DNA of 64,000 nt from Planotetraspora sp. A-T 1434 (GTDB lineage Bacteria > Actinomycetota > Actinomycetes > Streptosporangiales > Streptosporangiaceae): the NCBI RefSeq assembly GCF_025420585.1, contig NZ_JAOEGB010000028.1, positions 1-64,000 on the forward strand, given 5' to 3'. Shown one piece after another: positions 42,868-54,692 of the stretch. The notes beneath the pieces are model-generated. The model was not told the DNA's origin. It did not search any database and saw nothing but the letters and a program-made list of their open reading frames with translations. The first letter of the stretch is position 1; every line of letters begins with the position of its first letter. Made by a program: the position numbers and the translations under genes.

Positions 42868-43728
42868 GTGGTCACCGGCAAAGACCGTCAGAAGCAGCTG
42901 GCCCGGGAGCACTACCAGCGGCAGATTCAGGCGCGCGCCGAGCGCCAGCAGAAGGCCCGGCGCGCCGCGATCGTCGGGACCAGCGCGGCGGTCGTGGTCG
43001 TGATCGGCGGCATCGTGGCCGCGACGGCCATCCTGGGCGGCGAGGACGGCAACGCCACCACGTCCGCGGCGCCGTCCGCGAGCGCCGCGGCCAGCGCGGC
43101 GGCGGCCGAGCAGCCCAAGCCGTACGACCCGGCGACGGGGCTGTGCGGCTACGTCGCCGACAAGGGCAGCGGCCAGGTCAAGGACGTCGGCCTGCCGCCC
43201 GCGAAGGTGAGCACGGATCCGGCCACGATGACCATCAAGACGAACCTCGGGGACATCGTCGCCACGCTGGACTCCGCCAAGGCGCCGTGCACGGTCAACT
43301 CGTTCCGGTACCTGGCGTCGAAGAACTACTTCGACGGCAGCAAGTGCCACCGGATGGGGCCGGCGACCTTCCCGATCCTGCAGTGCGGCGACCCGCTGGC
43401 GAAGGCCGACGGCAAGAACCCGACCGACGGCCAGGGCGGACCCGGCTACCGCTTCGTCAACGAGAACCTCGCGGGCGCGAAGTACACCCGGGGCGTGCTG
43501 GCCATGGCCAACAGCGGCCCGGACACCAACGGCAGCCAGTTCTTCATCGTGTTCGGGGACACCGGGCTGAGCCCCGACTACACACCTTTCGGTACGGTGA
43601 CCAAAGGGCTGGAAATCCTGGACAAGGTCGCCAAGCAGGGCGTCCTTCCCGGCGGAACAGGGGACGGCACGGGTGCGCCCAAGCAGCCCGTGGAAATCAA
43701 ACACGTGACAATCACCGGCAAGAGCTGA
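42868..43728 (+). CDS. Membrane-anchored cyclophilin-type peptidyl-prolyl isomerase
   Basis: Exported prolyl isomerase, 286 aa. A charged cytoplasmic N-terminus (GKDRQKQLAREHYQRQIQAR) is followed by one transmembrane helix (AAIVGTSAAVVVVIGGIVAATAIL). An Ala/Ser linker and a cyclophilin domain come next (MTIKTNLGDIV, NYFDGSKCHRMG, ILQCGDP, GPGYRFVNEN, NGSQFFIVFGD). It shares four cysteines with the lipoprotein paralogue. The GTG at 42868 has GGGAGG 5 nt upstream. An ATG at 42814 in frame lacks one. M. tuberculosis PpiB has similar architecture. Confidence 0.92.
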   Translation: MVTGKDRQKQLAREHYQRQIQARAERQQKARRAAIVGTSAAVVVVIGGIVAATAILGGEDGNATTSAAPSASAAASAAAAEQPKPYDPATGLCGYVADKGSGQVKDVGLPPAKVSTDPATMTIKTNLGDIVATLDSAKAPCTVNSFRYLASKNYFDGSKCHRMGPATFPILQCGDPLAKADGKNPTDGQGGPGYRFVNENLAGAKYTRGVLAMANSGPDTNGSQFFIVFGDTGLSPDYTPFGTVTKGLEILDKVAKQGVLPGGTGDGTGAPKQPVEIKHVTITGKS

Positions 43729-43787
43729 CGTAATACAACCAAGGGCATATCGGGCCCTGGAGGCTGATTCAAGTGCGGGAGGACACG

Positions 43788-45017
43788 GTGACCACCGACC
43801 CGTGGGGCCGGGTAGACGATGACGGCACCGTCTACGTGCGTACGGCTGAGGGAGAACGGGCCGTCGGGTCCTGGCAGGCCGGTGAGCCGGAGGAGGCGCT
43901 CGCCTACTTCCGCCGCAAGTTCGACGAGCTGGCCGGGCAGGTCCAGCTCCTCGAACAGCGGGTGAGGGGCACCGACCTGGCGCCCGCACAGGCCGAGGCG
44001 AGCATCACGAAGCTGCGGGAGGCGGTCACCGAGGCGCACGCCATCGGCGACCTGGGCTCCCTCCAGGACCGCCTCGCCGCGCTGACCGACCTCGTCGGCA
44101 AGCGCCGCGAGGAGGTCAGGGCCGCCCGCGACCAGGCCCGCGCGCAGGCGCGCGAGACCAAGGAGCGGATCGTCGCCGAGGCCGAGCGGATCGCCGAGGA
44201 CGCCACCCACTGGAAGTCGGGCGGCGAGCGGCTGCGTCAGCTCGTGGACGAGTGGAAGGCGGCCGAGCGAATCGACCGCACCACCGAGGCCACGCTGTGG
44301 AAGCGCCTGTCGGCCGCCCGTACGGCTTTCGCCAAGCGGCGCAAGGCGTACTTTTCGTCGCTGGACGAGCAGCGTGACGCGGTGCGCGGCGCCAAGGAGC
44401 GGATCGTGAACGAGGCCGAGGCGCTGTCGTCCTCGACCGACTGGAACGCCACGGCCGCCGCCTACCGGGAGCTCATGCGCCAGTGGAAGACGGCCGGGCG
44501 GGCCTCCCGGGAGGCCGAGGACGAGCTGTGGGGCCGCTTCAAGGCCGCGCAGGACCAGTTCTTCCAGGCCCGGTCTGCCGTCTTCGCCGAGCGGGACGCG
44601 TCGTTCGCGGCCAACGCGGAGGCCAAGGAGGCGCTGCTCGCCGAGGCGGAGCGGCTGCTGCCCGTGACCGACGCCCGGACGGCCCGGGCCGCGCTGCGGG
44701 CCATCCTGGAGCGCTGGGAGGCGGCCGGTCCGGTGCCCCGCGAGATGCGGGACAAGCTCGAGGGCGGCCTGCGGAAGGTCGACGACGCGGTCCGCAAGGC
44801 CGAGGAGAACGAGTGGAAGCGGTCGAACCCGGAGGCCCGGGCCCGCGCCCAGGACACGGTCAACCAGCTCCGCAAGTCCATCGAGCAGCTGGAGACGCGC
44901 CTTTCCAAGGCTCAGGCCGCCGGGAAGGACAAGGACGTCAAGGAGGCCGAGGAGGCCCTGGCCGCCCGCCGGTCGTGGCTGGAGGAGGCCGAGCGCACCC
45001 TCGCCGAGTTCTCCTGA
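43788..45017 (+). CDS. DUF349 domain coiled-coil protein
   Basis: Conserved actinobacterial protein of unknown function, 409 aa and highly helical. It begins TTDPWGRVDDDGTVYVRTAEG, then a charged coiled coil. DUF349 repeats follow, marked by WKSGGERLRQLVDEWKAAERIDR, WNATAAAYRELMRQWKTAGRASR and ARAALRAILERWEAAGPVPR. The C-terminus is again coiled coil. The GTG at 43788 has GGGAGG 5 nt upstream. A GTG at 43773 is possible. It converges on relA across repeat array 3. Confidence 0.88.
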   Translation: MTTDPWGRVDDDGTVYVRTAEGERAVGSWQAGEPEEALAYFRRKFDELAGQVQLLEQRVRGTDLAPAQAEASITKLREAVTEAHAIGDLGSLQDRLAALTDLVGKRREEVRAARDQARAQARETKERIVAEAERIAEDATHWKSGGERLRQLVDEWKAAERIDRTTEATLWKRLSAARTAFAKRRKAYFSSLDEQRDAVRGAKERIVNEAEALSSSTDWNATAAAYRELMRQWKTAGRASREAEDELWGRFKAAQDQFFQARSAVFAERDASFAANAEAKEALLAEAERLLPVTDARTARAALRAILERWEAAGPVPREMRDKLEGGLRKVDDAVRKAEENEWKRSNPEARARAQDTVNQLRKSIEQLETRLSKAQAAGKDKDVKEAEEALAARRSWLEEAERTLAEFS

Positions 45018-45035
45018 CCCCTCCCCCGCATCGGC

Positions 45036-45286
45036 GTGATCATGCACGAGTTCCCGGGAATGGCGTTGACCTGCCCAAACTCCATGTGTGATCATGCACA
45101 GATTCCCGAAGGCTCTCACTGATCTGCCCAAACGTTGTTCGTGATCATGCACGAGCTTCCACCGCCCGGTGCATGATCACCGACTGAGGCGGCGCGGGTC
45201 AGCCGGCCTCCCGGGGAACCTGTGCATGATCACGTATGGCATGAGGGCTGGACAGAGGCCATCTCCCGGAACCCGTGCATGATCAC
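45036..45286. repeat. Mirrored 53-bp repeat array no. 3 (DUF349 / relA junction)
   Basis: Forward GTGATCATGC cores start at 45036, 45088 and 45141. Reverse cores end at 45180, 45233 and 45286. Steps are 52 or 53 bp, and all pairs are centred on 45160.5-45161. The middle pair gives a 12-bp stem GTGATCATGCAC with a 16-nt loop. Between cores a shared pattern appears (CCCGGGA then TGACC or TGTCC then GCCC), showing that the whole 53-bp unit is repeated and not only the core. The array fills the gap between convergent DUF349 and relA. Confidence 0.95.
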
Positions 45287-45303
45287 GCCGGGGGGGGAGG
45301 AGG

Positions 45304-47664
<2,361 letters not shown>

Positions 47665-47789
47665 ACAGACTCCTTACGTCGAGTCCAGATTCCTCAGTGT
47701 ATCCGCGCCGCCCCAGCACTCTCCGCCGAGTCGCCTCGTCACGCGCCCGGCCGCCACAGGGGACGGCACAGCCACGGAACCAGCAACGC

Positions 47790-48296
47790 TTACACGCTTA
47801 CCAGGGCACGGACGTCCAAACCGGGTAGACGGTCACGGCCGGAGAGGAAGGACAGCTCCATCAGTACGGACACGGCGGTCACTTCGGCGCCGGCCCTCCT
47901 GACCAGCTCCACCGTCGCGTGGGCCGTGCCGCCCGTGGCGAGCACGTCGTCCACGATCAGAACCCGGTCGCCCGGGGCGAAGGCATCGGCGTGCACCTCG
48001 ATGGTCGCGGAGCCGTACTCCAGATCATAGGACGCCTCCAGCGTCTCCGCAGGCAGTTTGCCCTTCTTGCGCACCGGGACGAATCCCGCGCCACTGCGGT
48101 AGGCCACCGGAGCGGCGAGGATGAAGCCCCGCGCCTCGATGCCGACGACCTTGTCGAACACCAGGCCGTCCGCGAGCTCGTCCACGACCTGCGTGAAGGC
48201 CGCGTGATCGCCCAGGAGCGGGGTGATGTCCTTGAACAGGATCCCGGGCTTCGGATAGTCGGGTACGTCCCTGATCAGGGCGGTCCAGTCAGTCAC
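47790..48296 (-). CDS. apt: Adenine phosphoribosyltransferase
   Basis: Salvages adenine to AMP. The 168-aa protein has DVPDYPKPGILFKDITPLL, VVGIEARGFI and the PRPP-binding loop VLIVDDVLATGGTA. The start is GTG. It sits 125 bp before relA, a gap in which nothing specific is visible. Confidence 0.96.
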   Translation of the reverse strand: MTDWTALIRDVPDYPKPGILFKDITPLLGDHAAFTQVVDELADGLVFDKVVGIEARGFILAAPVAYRSGAGFVPVRKKGKLPAETLEASYDLEYGSATIEVHADAFAPGDRVLIVDDVLATGGTAHATVELVRRAGAEVTAVSVLMELSFLSGRDRLPGLDVRALVSV

Positions 48297-48359
48297 GAGG
48301 CCAACCTTAGAGCACCCCGCGCGGGAAGCCCCCGGCCCGGCGATACGTGGAAAGCAGGA

Positions 48360-48391
48360 CGCCCCCGTGACCGTCTCCGATCACGGGGGCG
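48360..48391 (-). terminator. Hairpin between secF and apt
   Basis: A perfect 11-bp stem CGCCCCCGTGA/TCACGGGGGCG (48360-48370 with 48381-48391) has a 10-nt loop and lies 21 bp past the secF stop. It lacks a U-tract, so termination may be partial or the structure may protect the 3' end. Confidence 0.6.
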
Positions 48392-48412
48392 CTCCATGCG
48401 GCGCGAGGCCGC

Positions 48413-49525
48413 CTAACGCTTCTTACGCTTGCCGTCGCCCGTGACCGCGCCGTTCTGCGACACGGTGGGCGATGTGCTCTGGGACGCGCTTTGGGACGTG
48501 CTCTGGGAGGCCGCCGGGACGGTCTCCTTCACGGTACGGCTCCCGCCCGCGGTGGCGGCCGCCTTGGCGGCGGACGTCTGCTTCAGAGCCACCCGCTTGG
48601 CGAGCGCCTGCCAATGCGGCTCCCGCTCCTTGAGCGTCACCAGGATCGGCGTCGCGACGCACAGCGAGGAGTAGGTGCCGACGATCATGCCGACGAAGAG
48701 CGCCAGCGACAGGTCCTTCAGCGTGCCGGCGCCGAGCAGCGTCGTGCCGATGAACAGGATCGCCGCGACGGGCAGGATCGCGACGAGCGAGGTGTTCAGC
48801 GACCGGATGAGGGTGTGGCTGAGCGCGTTGTTCGCCGCCTGCGTGTAGGTCATCTTGGCGCTCGTGCCGAGCTTGCCGGTCACTTCCTTGATCATGTCGA
48901 AGACGACGACCGCGTCGTACAGCGAGTAACCGAGGATCGTGAGGAAGCCCAGCATGGTCGCCGGGGTGACCTCGAAGCCCGACCAGGCGTAGACGCCGGC
49001 CGTGATCACCAGGTCGTGGACGAGGGCGACGATGGCGGCGAGCGCCATCCGCCACTCGAAGGCCACGGACAGGTACAGCATGATCGCGATCATGAAGACC
49101 GCGAGGCCGATCCATGCCTTCTGGGAGACCTCGCCGCCCCAGGTGGCGCCGATGACCTGCGAGCTGACCTGGTTCTCCGGGACGCCGAACCGCTTGGCCA
49201 CCGCCCCCTGGACCAGGGTGGCCTCGTTGGCGTCGAGGCTCTCGGTGGTGACCCGCCAGTTGGGCCCAGCCTGTTGCACGATGACCTGGTGCGGACCCGC
49301 GTCCTGGACGGCCGACCGGACGCTCTCCACGCTCGAACCCGGCGTCCGGGTGAAGTCGAAGACCGACCCGCCCTTGAACTCCACGCCGAGGTTCAGGCCG
49401 TGGATCACGAGCCCGAGGATGGAGACGGCCAGCAGGAAGGCCGACAGGCCGTACCAGATCTTGCGCTTGCCGACGAAGTCGATGTTGATGTCGCCGCGGT
49501 AGAGGCGGCTGATAACACCCGGCAT
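48413..49525 (-). CDS. secF: Protein translocase subunit SecF
   Basis: Inner-membrane partner of SecD that uses the proton gradient to pull exported proteins. The 370-aa protein begins with the short cytoplasmic SRLYRGDINIDFVGKRKIW, then TM1. The P4-type periplasmic domain starts LGVEFKGGSVFDF. Five further TM helices follow, including GYSLYDAVVVFDMIKE. The long C-terminus is Ser/Thr/Gln-rich, ending KRKKR. The ATG at 49523-49525 shares a base with the secD stop and has AGGAGG upstream. Confidence 0.96.
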   Translation of the reverse strand: MPGVISRLYRGDINIDFVGKRKIWYGLSAFLLAVSILGLVIHGLNLGVEFKGGSVFDFTRTPGSSVESVRSAVQDAGPHQVIVQQAGPNWRVTTESLDANEATLVQGAVAKRFGVPENQVSSQVIGATWGGEVSQKAWIGLAVFMIAIMLYLSVAFEWRMALAAIVALVHDLVITAGVYAWSGFEVTPATMLGFLTILGYSLYDAVVVFDMIKEVTGKLGTSAKMTYTQAANNALSHTLIRSLNTSLVAILPVAAILFIGTTLLGAGTLKDLSLALFVGMIVGTYSSLCVATPILVTLKEREPHWQALAKRVALKQTSAAKAAATAGGSRTVKETVPAASQSTSQSASQSTSPTVSQNGAVTGDGKRKKR

Positions 49526-51333
49526 CACGCCTCCTGCAGGGTCTGCTCGGCGGGGCTCGTACGGCCCATGCGCTCCGCGTCGAGTCCGGACAGCTTGTGG
49601 CCCTTGGAGAAGAACTTCAGCCGCGCCGCGAGAGACATGAACGGCTTGGTGAAGAGGAACACCACGACGATGTCGATCAGCGTGGTCAGGCCCATCGCGA
49701 AGGCGAATCCGGCCACGCCGCCCACCGCGAGGAAGAACAGCACCACCGCGGCGATGAACATGACGGCGTCGGCGACCAGGATCGTCCGCCGGGCGCGCCG
49801 CCAGGCGACCTCCACGGCCGCGCGCAGCGTGCGGCGGCCTTCCTTGATCTCGTCACGGATTCGTTCGAAGTAGACGATGAACGAGTCCGCGGTGATGCCG
49901 ATCGAGACCACGAGGCCGATGATGTGCGGCAGCGAGAGCCGGAAGCCCGCGTTGTGGCTGAGGATGACCACCGTGAGGTAGGTCACCACGGTCGCCACGG
50001 CGAGGCTCGCCACACCGATCAGGCCGAGGCCCCGGTAGTAGAGCAGCAGGTAGAGCACGACCACCAGCAGGCCCAAGGCGCCGGAGATCAGGCCGCCGCG
50101 GAGCTGGTCCTGGCCGAGCGTCGAGGAGACCGACACCACCGAGCTCTGGTTGAACTTCAGCGGCAGCGCGCCGTACTTGAGCTGATCCGCCAGCTCGGTG
50201 GCGCTCGCCTGGTTGAAGCTGCCGGAGATCCGGGCGCTTCCGCCGGGGATGGCCTCCTGGATGGTCGGCGCCACGATGACGACGCCGTCGAGGACGTTGG
50301 CGAGCTGGTTGCGCGGCGGCGAGAGGCTGGTGATCCGCCGGGTGATGTCGGCGAACTGCGAGGCGCCCTTGGACTTGAAGCTGATCTGGACGATCCACTC
50401 GCCGGTCGTGGGGTCGGTCCCCGCCTGGGCGCCGCTGATCTCGGTGCCCTGCACGGCGGCCTTGTCCAGGATGTACCGGGCGGAGCCGTCGTCGCTGCAG
50501 GCCACGATCTGCTTGTTCGGGTCGTCCTGCGCGCCCTGGCCGCGCTTTTTCGCGGAGCAGTCGATCTCGCGGAACTTCGTCAGCAGCGCCGGGTCGATGC
50601 CGCTGGTGTCCTGACCGGCCAGCGGGTCGTCACTCGCCTGCGAGGCCGGCGGGGCCGTCGGCGACGCGGATGCCGACGGTGTGGGGGAAGGTGCGGCCTT
50701 GGCTCCCGCTTTGTGGCCCTTCTTACCGCCGTTCGCACCGCTCGCGCCGTTCGCGTCGCCGGCCTTGGCGGTCGGCGTCGGAGAGGGAGCGGTCAGCGCG
50801 GAGGACAGTGCCCTTCCTGCGGGCGTGGCGCTGGGCGCCGCGCTCGCCGTGGCCCCCGGAGTGGCGCCTGCGGCCCCACTCGGCGTCGCACTGGGCGCGC
50901 CGGAACCACTGGGCGTCGGCGCCGCCGTCGGCATCTGCACAGGCTGGGCCTTTGAGGCGGCCACCGCGAGCACCTGGCGCATGCGCAGCTCAGCGGTGGT
51001 GGAGATGAGCCCGAGAGCCTCCTCCCGACCGGCTCCGGGGACCGAGATCACGATGTTCTCGTTCGACCTCGCGACCTCGGCGTCCGAGATGCCCGTGCCG
51101 TTCACGCGAGCGCGGATGATGGTGACGGCTCGATCAAGGCTCTCCTGGGACGGAGTCTTGCCGTCGGGCGGGACCGGCGTCAGCGTCACCGTGGTGCCAC
51201 CCGCGAGGTCGAGGCCGAACTTGGGGACGAACGCCTTCTGCAGGGCGACCGTCGCGCCCATGGCGAGGATGAGCGCAAGGAGCACCAGGAGCGTACGTCC
51301 CGGCTTGCTCTGGCTACTGGTCGGTGGGGCCAC
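49525..51333 (-). CDS. secD: Protein translocase subunit SecD with low-complexity insert
   Basis: Sec accessory subunit, 602 aa. TM1 is LLVLLALILAMGATVAL, then LGLDLAGGTTVTL-like FGLDLAGG and the P1 domain (RVNGTGISDAEVARSNENIVISVPG). The six-helix membrane part has the conserved DSFIVYFERIRDEIKEGR. An insert of about 110 residues (roughly 130-245) of Pro/Ala/Ser/Thr/Gly interrupts P1. Such inserts are seen in some actinobacterial SecD proteins, though this one is long. It starts with GTG after a weak ribosome site. Confidence 0.95.
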   Translation of the reverse strand: MAPPTSSQSKPGRTLLVLLALILAMGATVALQKAFVPKFGLDLAGGTTVTLTPVPPDGKTPSQESLDRAVTIIRARVNGTGISDAEVARSNENIVISVPGAGREEALGLISTTAELRMRQVLAVAASKAQPVQMPTAAPTPSGSGAPSATPSGAAGATPGATASAAPSATPAGRALSSALTAPSPTPTAKAGDANGASGANGGKKGHKAGAKAAPSPTPSASASPTAPPASQASDDPLAGQDTSGIDPALLTKFREIDCSAKKRGQGAQDDPNKQIVACSDDGSARYILDKAAVQGTEISGAQAGTDPTTGEWIVQISFKSKGASQFADITRRITSLSPPRNQLANVLDGVVIVAPTIQEAIPGGSARISGSFNQASATELADQLKYGALPLKFNQSSVVSVSSTLGQDQLRGGLISGALGLLVVVLYLLLYYRGLGLIGVASLAVATVVTYLTVVILSHNAGFRLSLPHIIGLVVSIGITADSFIVYFERIRDEIKEGRRTLRAAVEVAWRRARRTILVADAVMFIAAVVLFFLAVGGVAGFAFAMGLTTLIDIVVVFLFTKPFMSLAARLKFFSKGHKLSGLDAERMGRTSPAEQTLQEA

Positions 51334-51375
51334 TGGTGGTCAGTTCTTTCGTCAAAGGGTATGCGATCAGCCTAC

Positions 51376-51744
51376 TCAGGACTGCTTGGTACTCGAATCA
51401 TCACCGTCCGTGGTGTCAGGACCGTCGGCCACCGGGTTGTCGTCGGCCGGCTCCTCCGAGGCGCCCTCGGTGGGAGTCACCACGCGCCCGATCGCCCCCT
51501 TCACCCACTTGGTCTGCACACCGGGTGCGATCTCGAGGAGGACGTCGTCGTCCTCGAAACCGACCACGGTCGCGAAGAGGCCCGTGGTCGTCATGACCCG
51601 GGCGCCAGGGGTCAGGGAGCTCTGCATCTGGAGCGCTTCCTGCTGCCGCTTGCGCTGCGGGCGAATCAGGAGGAAGTAGAACACCACTACCAGCAAGATC
51701 AGTGGCAGGAACGTCCCAAGCGGGTTGTTACCCACGGGGGCCAC
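51376..51744 (-). CDS. yajC: Preprotein translocase subunit YajC
   Basis: Small membrane component of the SecDF-YajC complex. The 122-aa protein has one transmembrane helix (LGTFLPLILLVVVFYFLLIRPQRKRQQE, the family hallmark), a small beta domain (LTPGARVMTTTGLFATV) and an acidic tail. The GTG at 51744 leaves almost no space to GGAAGG. The in-frame GTG at 51733-51735 has better spacing and may be the true start. Confidence 0.94.
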   Translation of the reverse strand: MAPVGNNPLGTFLPLILLVVVFYFLLIRPQRKRQQEALQMQSSLTPGARVMTTTGLFATVVGFEDDDVLLEIAPGVQTKWVKGAIGRVVTPTEGASEEPADDNPVADGPDTTDGDDSSTKQS

Positions 51745-51850
51745 CCTTCCGTTACGTGATGAACCGGCCTGACGCCGGAGGTCTTGTGCGCTGTGCGCGC
51801 GCCCGCCGCGGCGCTGAGCGGGTCAGCGTAAGCGGCCAGTCAAGCCACGC

Positions 51851-51880
51851 AGTGTATGCGAGCCGTTCGAAGCCCGGCAA
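51851..51880 (-). promoter_or_regulatory. Possible yajC-secDF promoter
   Basis: TTGCCG (51875-51880) and TACACT (51851-51856) are spaced by 18 bp on the minus strand, about 110 bp upstream of yajC. It would serve the Sec genes independently of the ruv genes, which are separated from them here by a large gap. Confidence 0.45.
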
Positions 51881-53557
51881 CGAACCCACGATCTGGCACG
51901 CGGGAAACTTTCCTATTTCGCGGTATTGAAACGGTTCTGTGACCTGGCTAAACCCTACGACATCCCGGCAAGGCATCCAGGACGCCCGGAAGCGCGACAC
52001 GGCCGGGTTCGCTCAAGGACTCGCCATGCGTGCGTTGGGAGGCCCCGCCGGCAGGCTGGATAGACCCCGATCTGGATAGGCCTCGATAGGCCGGCATCTC
52101 GGTGGCGCGTCAGATCGCGGCGGCCCATCAGCCCGTACGGCGAGCGCACGTGGCCTCATGACCTCCGCCCGAAGCGGCGAGGAATTAACGGAGAACGAAG
52201 CCTACGGCGTCCGCTCCCAAGCGGATTACGAAGGCTGGGAAAGAATTGACGGTACTCCCCAAACCTGGGCCGGCCCGTTGGGTCCGCTTGCCTTGGCATG
52301 TCTGGCGTGGGCACATGGGGATCACACTGGGGATCACACGTGGGGATCAACTGCTTCACACCGGCGCTCGCGGTCGATCGTGACCGGGGACGCGGCAGCG
52401 GGACATGGGGGCTGCTCAGGGTGCGGGCGTTCCGGAAGGGTTCTTCCCGGCGAGCGCTTCAGCCCGTCAGGTGAACGGCCGCGGGCGCGCGGACCACACC
52501 GCCATGCGCGCGGCGGCCGCCGCGGCGAGGGACGGCCCGGTCCGGGGCGTGGATTAACGCAAGCCCTTTCTGCCATATGATCCGAACTTTTCTCACGTGT
52601 TGGCGAGAAACAGCCTCAATGGCGCCCATAGGCAAGCCTGGGCAGATTGCGTTACGGAGTGTCGAGGGTGAATTCGTGTCGCCGCATGGCCGCCCGGGAC
52701 AATCCCGGGGGCCTCCACATCGCAGATGGCTTCACTATGGAGCGCAATCAAGACCTCCGCCGTCATCTGCGCGGACGAACCACCTGAAAGCACGCGGGAG
52801 CGCGGGCACGGGCACGGAGACGACGGAGAGGACGGGCAACCAGCGCGGAGGGCGGGCGGGCATGTGGAAGCACCCCTCCCGGCGAGGCAGACGGGTCGGA
52901 CGGCGCCTCGGCGCGGACTGGGGCGGCGGGCCGGCGGCGCGGCGGACCGGTGAAGCCCGCAGACGTCGCCGACCTCACCGCATCGCGAGCGAGCACTCAT
53001 ATCCTGCGGTCAGTGGCCCGAAAGTCACATGTTGCGGCGCCGGCATCGCCGCCCTGGCACCTGACGAAAGAACTGCCCCGCCCGCCGGAGCCAGAGATCC
53101 GGGGACCAATCCGAGCCCGGAAGCGGGCCGCCTCTTGTTCCGCGTCGCCGCCCATCAGGCAAACCGGAGCCCTTCTCCCGAGCACCACGCGAGATGTTCC
53201 GTACGGCGATCGCGAACGGCGATCGCATAGGCAATCATATTCGGCGATTCTCATTCATCGCGGTTTTCGTACAGCAACAAATCCATACGACGATCCTTGT
53301 TCAGCGCGAATCCGTGGGGGCGGCAAGAGCCGTCCCCGGAATGCGGCCACTCACAAACGCCTGCCCGGCAACGAAACGGGCTGTGGCCGCGCGGCATTGG
53401 CCCAGCCACGTATGCACGGACGACAAAAGACCGGCTGGGCGAACTCCGACGTGTCGCCCGCCTTTCGGCTCTGGCGCGGGGAAGCATCGGGGACCGGCGG
53501 CCCATCTCACGACCGCCCCCTCACATGCGCGACGGCGAAGCCGAACCATCGGGGATC
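51881..53557. other. 1.7 kb stretch with no supported gene
   Basis: Open frames here are short, in conflict with each other, and match nothing I recognise. Visible structure: three near-repeats of GTGGGGATCACAC (about 52313-52349); a CCCGGG-N5-CCCGGG hairpin (52693-52709); two direct ACGGCGATCGC copies (53201-53225); and a weak hairpin overlapping the ruvB stop (CGGGGA/TCCCCG, 53550-53567). Base composition dips in places (53220-53300). It breaks the usual ruvB-yajC adjacency and may be debris of an insertion or hold an unrecognised RNA. Confidence 0.6.
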
Positions 53558-54607
53558 TCAGTCCCCGTCGAAAAGGGTGGGGATGGGCGACGCCCCGAAG
53601 GCGTCAGGAGGCGGAGTCAGGCCGAGGTGCGCCCAGGCGGACGCGGTCGCCACCCGGCCGCGCGGCGTCCGGGCGAGCAGCCCCTGCCGGACGAGGAAGG
53701 GTTCCGCGACGACCTCCACGGTCTCGGGCTCCTCCCCCACGGCCACGGCGAGCGTGGACAGGCCCACCGGCCCGCCGCCGAACTTTCGCAGCAGCACGCC
53801 GAGCACCGCCCGGTCGAGCCGGTCGAGCCCCTCGGCGTCAACCTCGTAGAGGTTCAGCGCGGCCGACGCGATCTCCCTGGTGATCACGCCCTCCGCCCGG
53901 ACCTCGGAGAAGTCGCGAACCCGCCGGAGCAGCCGGTTCGCGATCCGGGGCGTGCCCCGCGAGCGGCGGGCGATCTCATGGGCGCCCTCCGTGGGAAGGT
54001 CCACCGACATCAGCCTGGCGGAGCGGTAGAGCACCTGCTCCAACTCGGCGACGTCGTAGAAGTCCATGTGCGCGGTGAAGCCGAACCGGTCGCGTAGCGG
54101 CGCCGGGAGCAGACCGGCCCTGGTCGTGGCCCCGACCAGGGTGAACGGCGCGATGTCGAGCGGGATCGAGGTGGCTCCGGGGCCCTTGCCGACGACGATG
54201 TCGACGCGGAAGTCCTCCATCGCCAGATAGAGCATCTCTTCGGCCGGGCGGGCCATCCGGTGGATCTCGTCGATGAACAGGACCTCGCCCTCCGACAGTG
54301 TCGAGAGGATCGCGGCCAGATCACCCGCCCGTTCCAGAGCGGGGCCCGAGGTCACCCGGAGAGGCGCTCCCAGCTCAGCGGCGATGATCATGGCAAGCGT
54401 GGTCTTTCCAAGCCCAGGGCCACCGCTCATCAGCACATGGTCGGGCGGCCGGTTCCTGCGAAGGGCGCTCTCCAGCACGAGGGAGAGCTGCTCCCGGACC
54501 CGCCCCTGGCCGATGAACTCGTCCAGGCGCTTGGGCCGCAGTGCCGCCTCGATCGCCTGCTCGTCGCCCTCCGGTTCCGGCGACACCAACTCCCGCTCAA
54601 AGCTCAC
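53558..54607 (-). CDS. ruvB: Holliday junction branch migration helicase RuvB
   Basis: Hexameric AAA+ motor driving branch migration with RuvA. The 349-aa protein has [19 protein letters not shown], Walker [10 protein letters not shown] (first residue Gly where GPPGLGKTT is usual), Walker [10 protein letters not shown], sensor 1 [18 protein letters not shown] and a C-terminal winged helix. The GTG at 54605-54607 has GGGAG at 5 nt. The frame extends upstream, but without a start signal. Confidence 0.97.
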   Translation of the reverse strand: MSFERELVSPEPEGDEQAIEAALRPKRLDEFIGQGRVREQLSLVLESALRRNRPPDHVLMSGGPGLGKTTLAMIIAAELGAPLRVTSGPALERAGDLAAILSTLSEGEVLFIDEIHRMARPAEEMLYLAMEDFRVDIVVGKGPGATSIPLDIAPFTLVGATTRAGLLPAPLRDRFGFTAHMDFYDVAELEQVLYRSARLMSVDLPTEGAHEIARRSRGTPRIANRLLRRVRDFSEVRAEGVITREIASAALNLYEVDAEGLDRLDRAVLGVLLRKFGGGPVGLSTLAVAVGEEPETVEVVAEPFLVRQGLLARTPRGRVATASAWAHLGLTPPPDAFGASPIPTLFDGD

Positions 54608-54692
54608 AGGCGCTCCCCGCCACCCAAGCCGACTCTCGTCTCCACCGGGCGGAACCCGCCGGCTGCCTGCGGACACCCTGGGCGCGCCGGGG

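Noticed and set aside
52158-52580. 140-codon rightward frame in the yajC-ruvB gap
   Set aside because: No ribosome site, low-complexity Arg/Gly-rich end and no recognisable domain. Left as part of the unexplained gap.
51881-53557. RNase P RNA, tmRNA or SRP RNA in the large gap
   Set aside because: None of the conserved signature segments that I know for these RNAs was seen on either strand.
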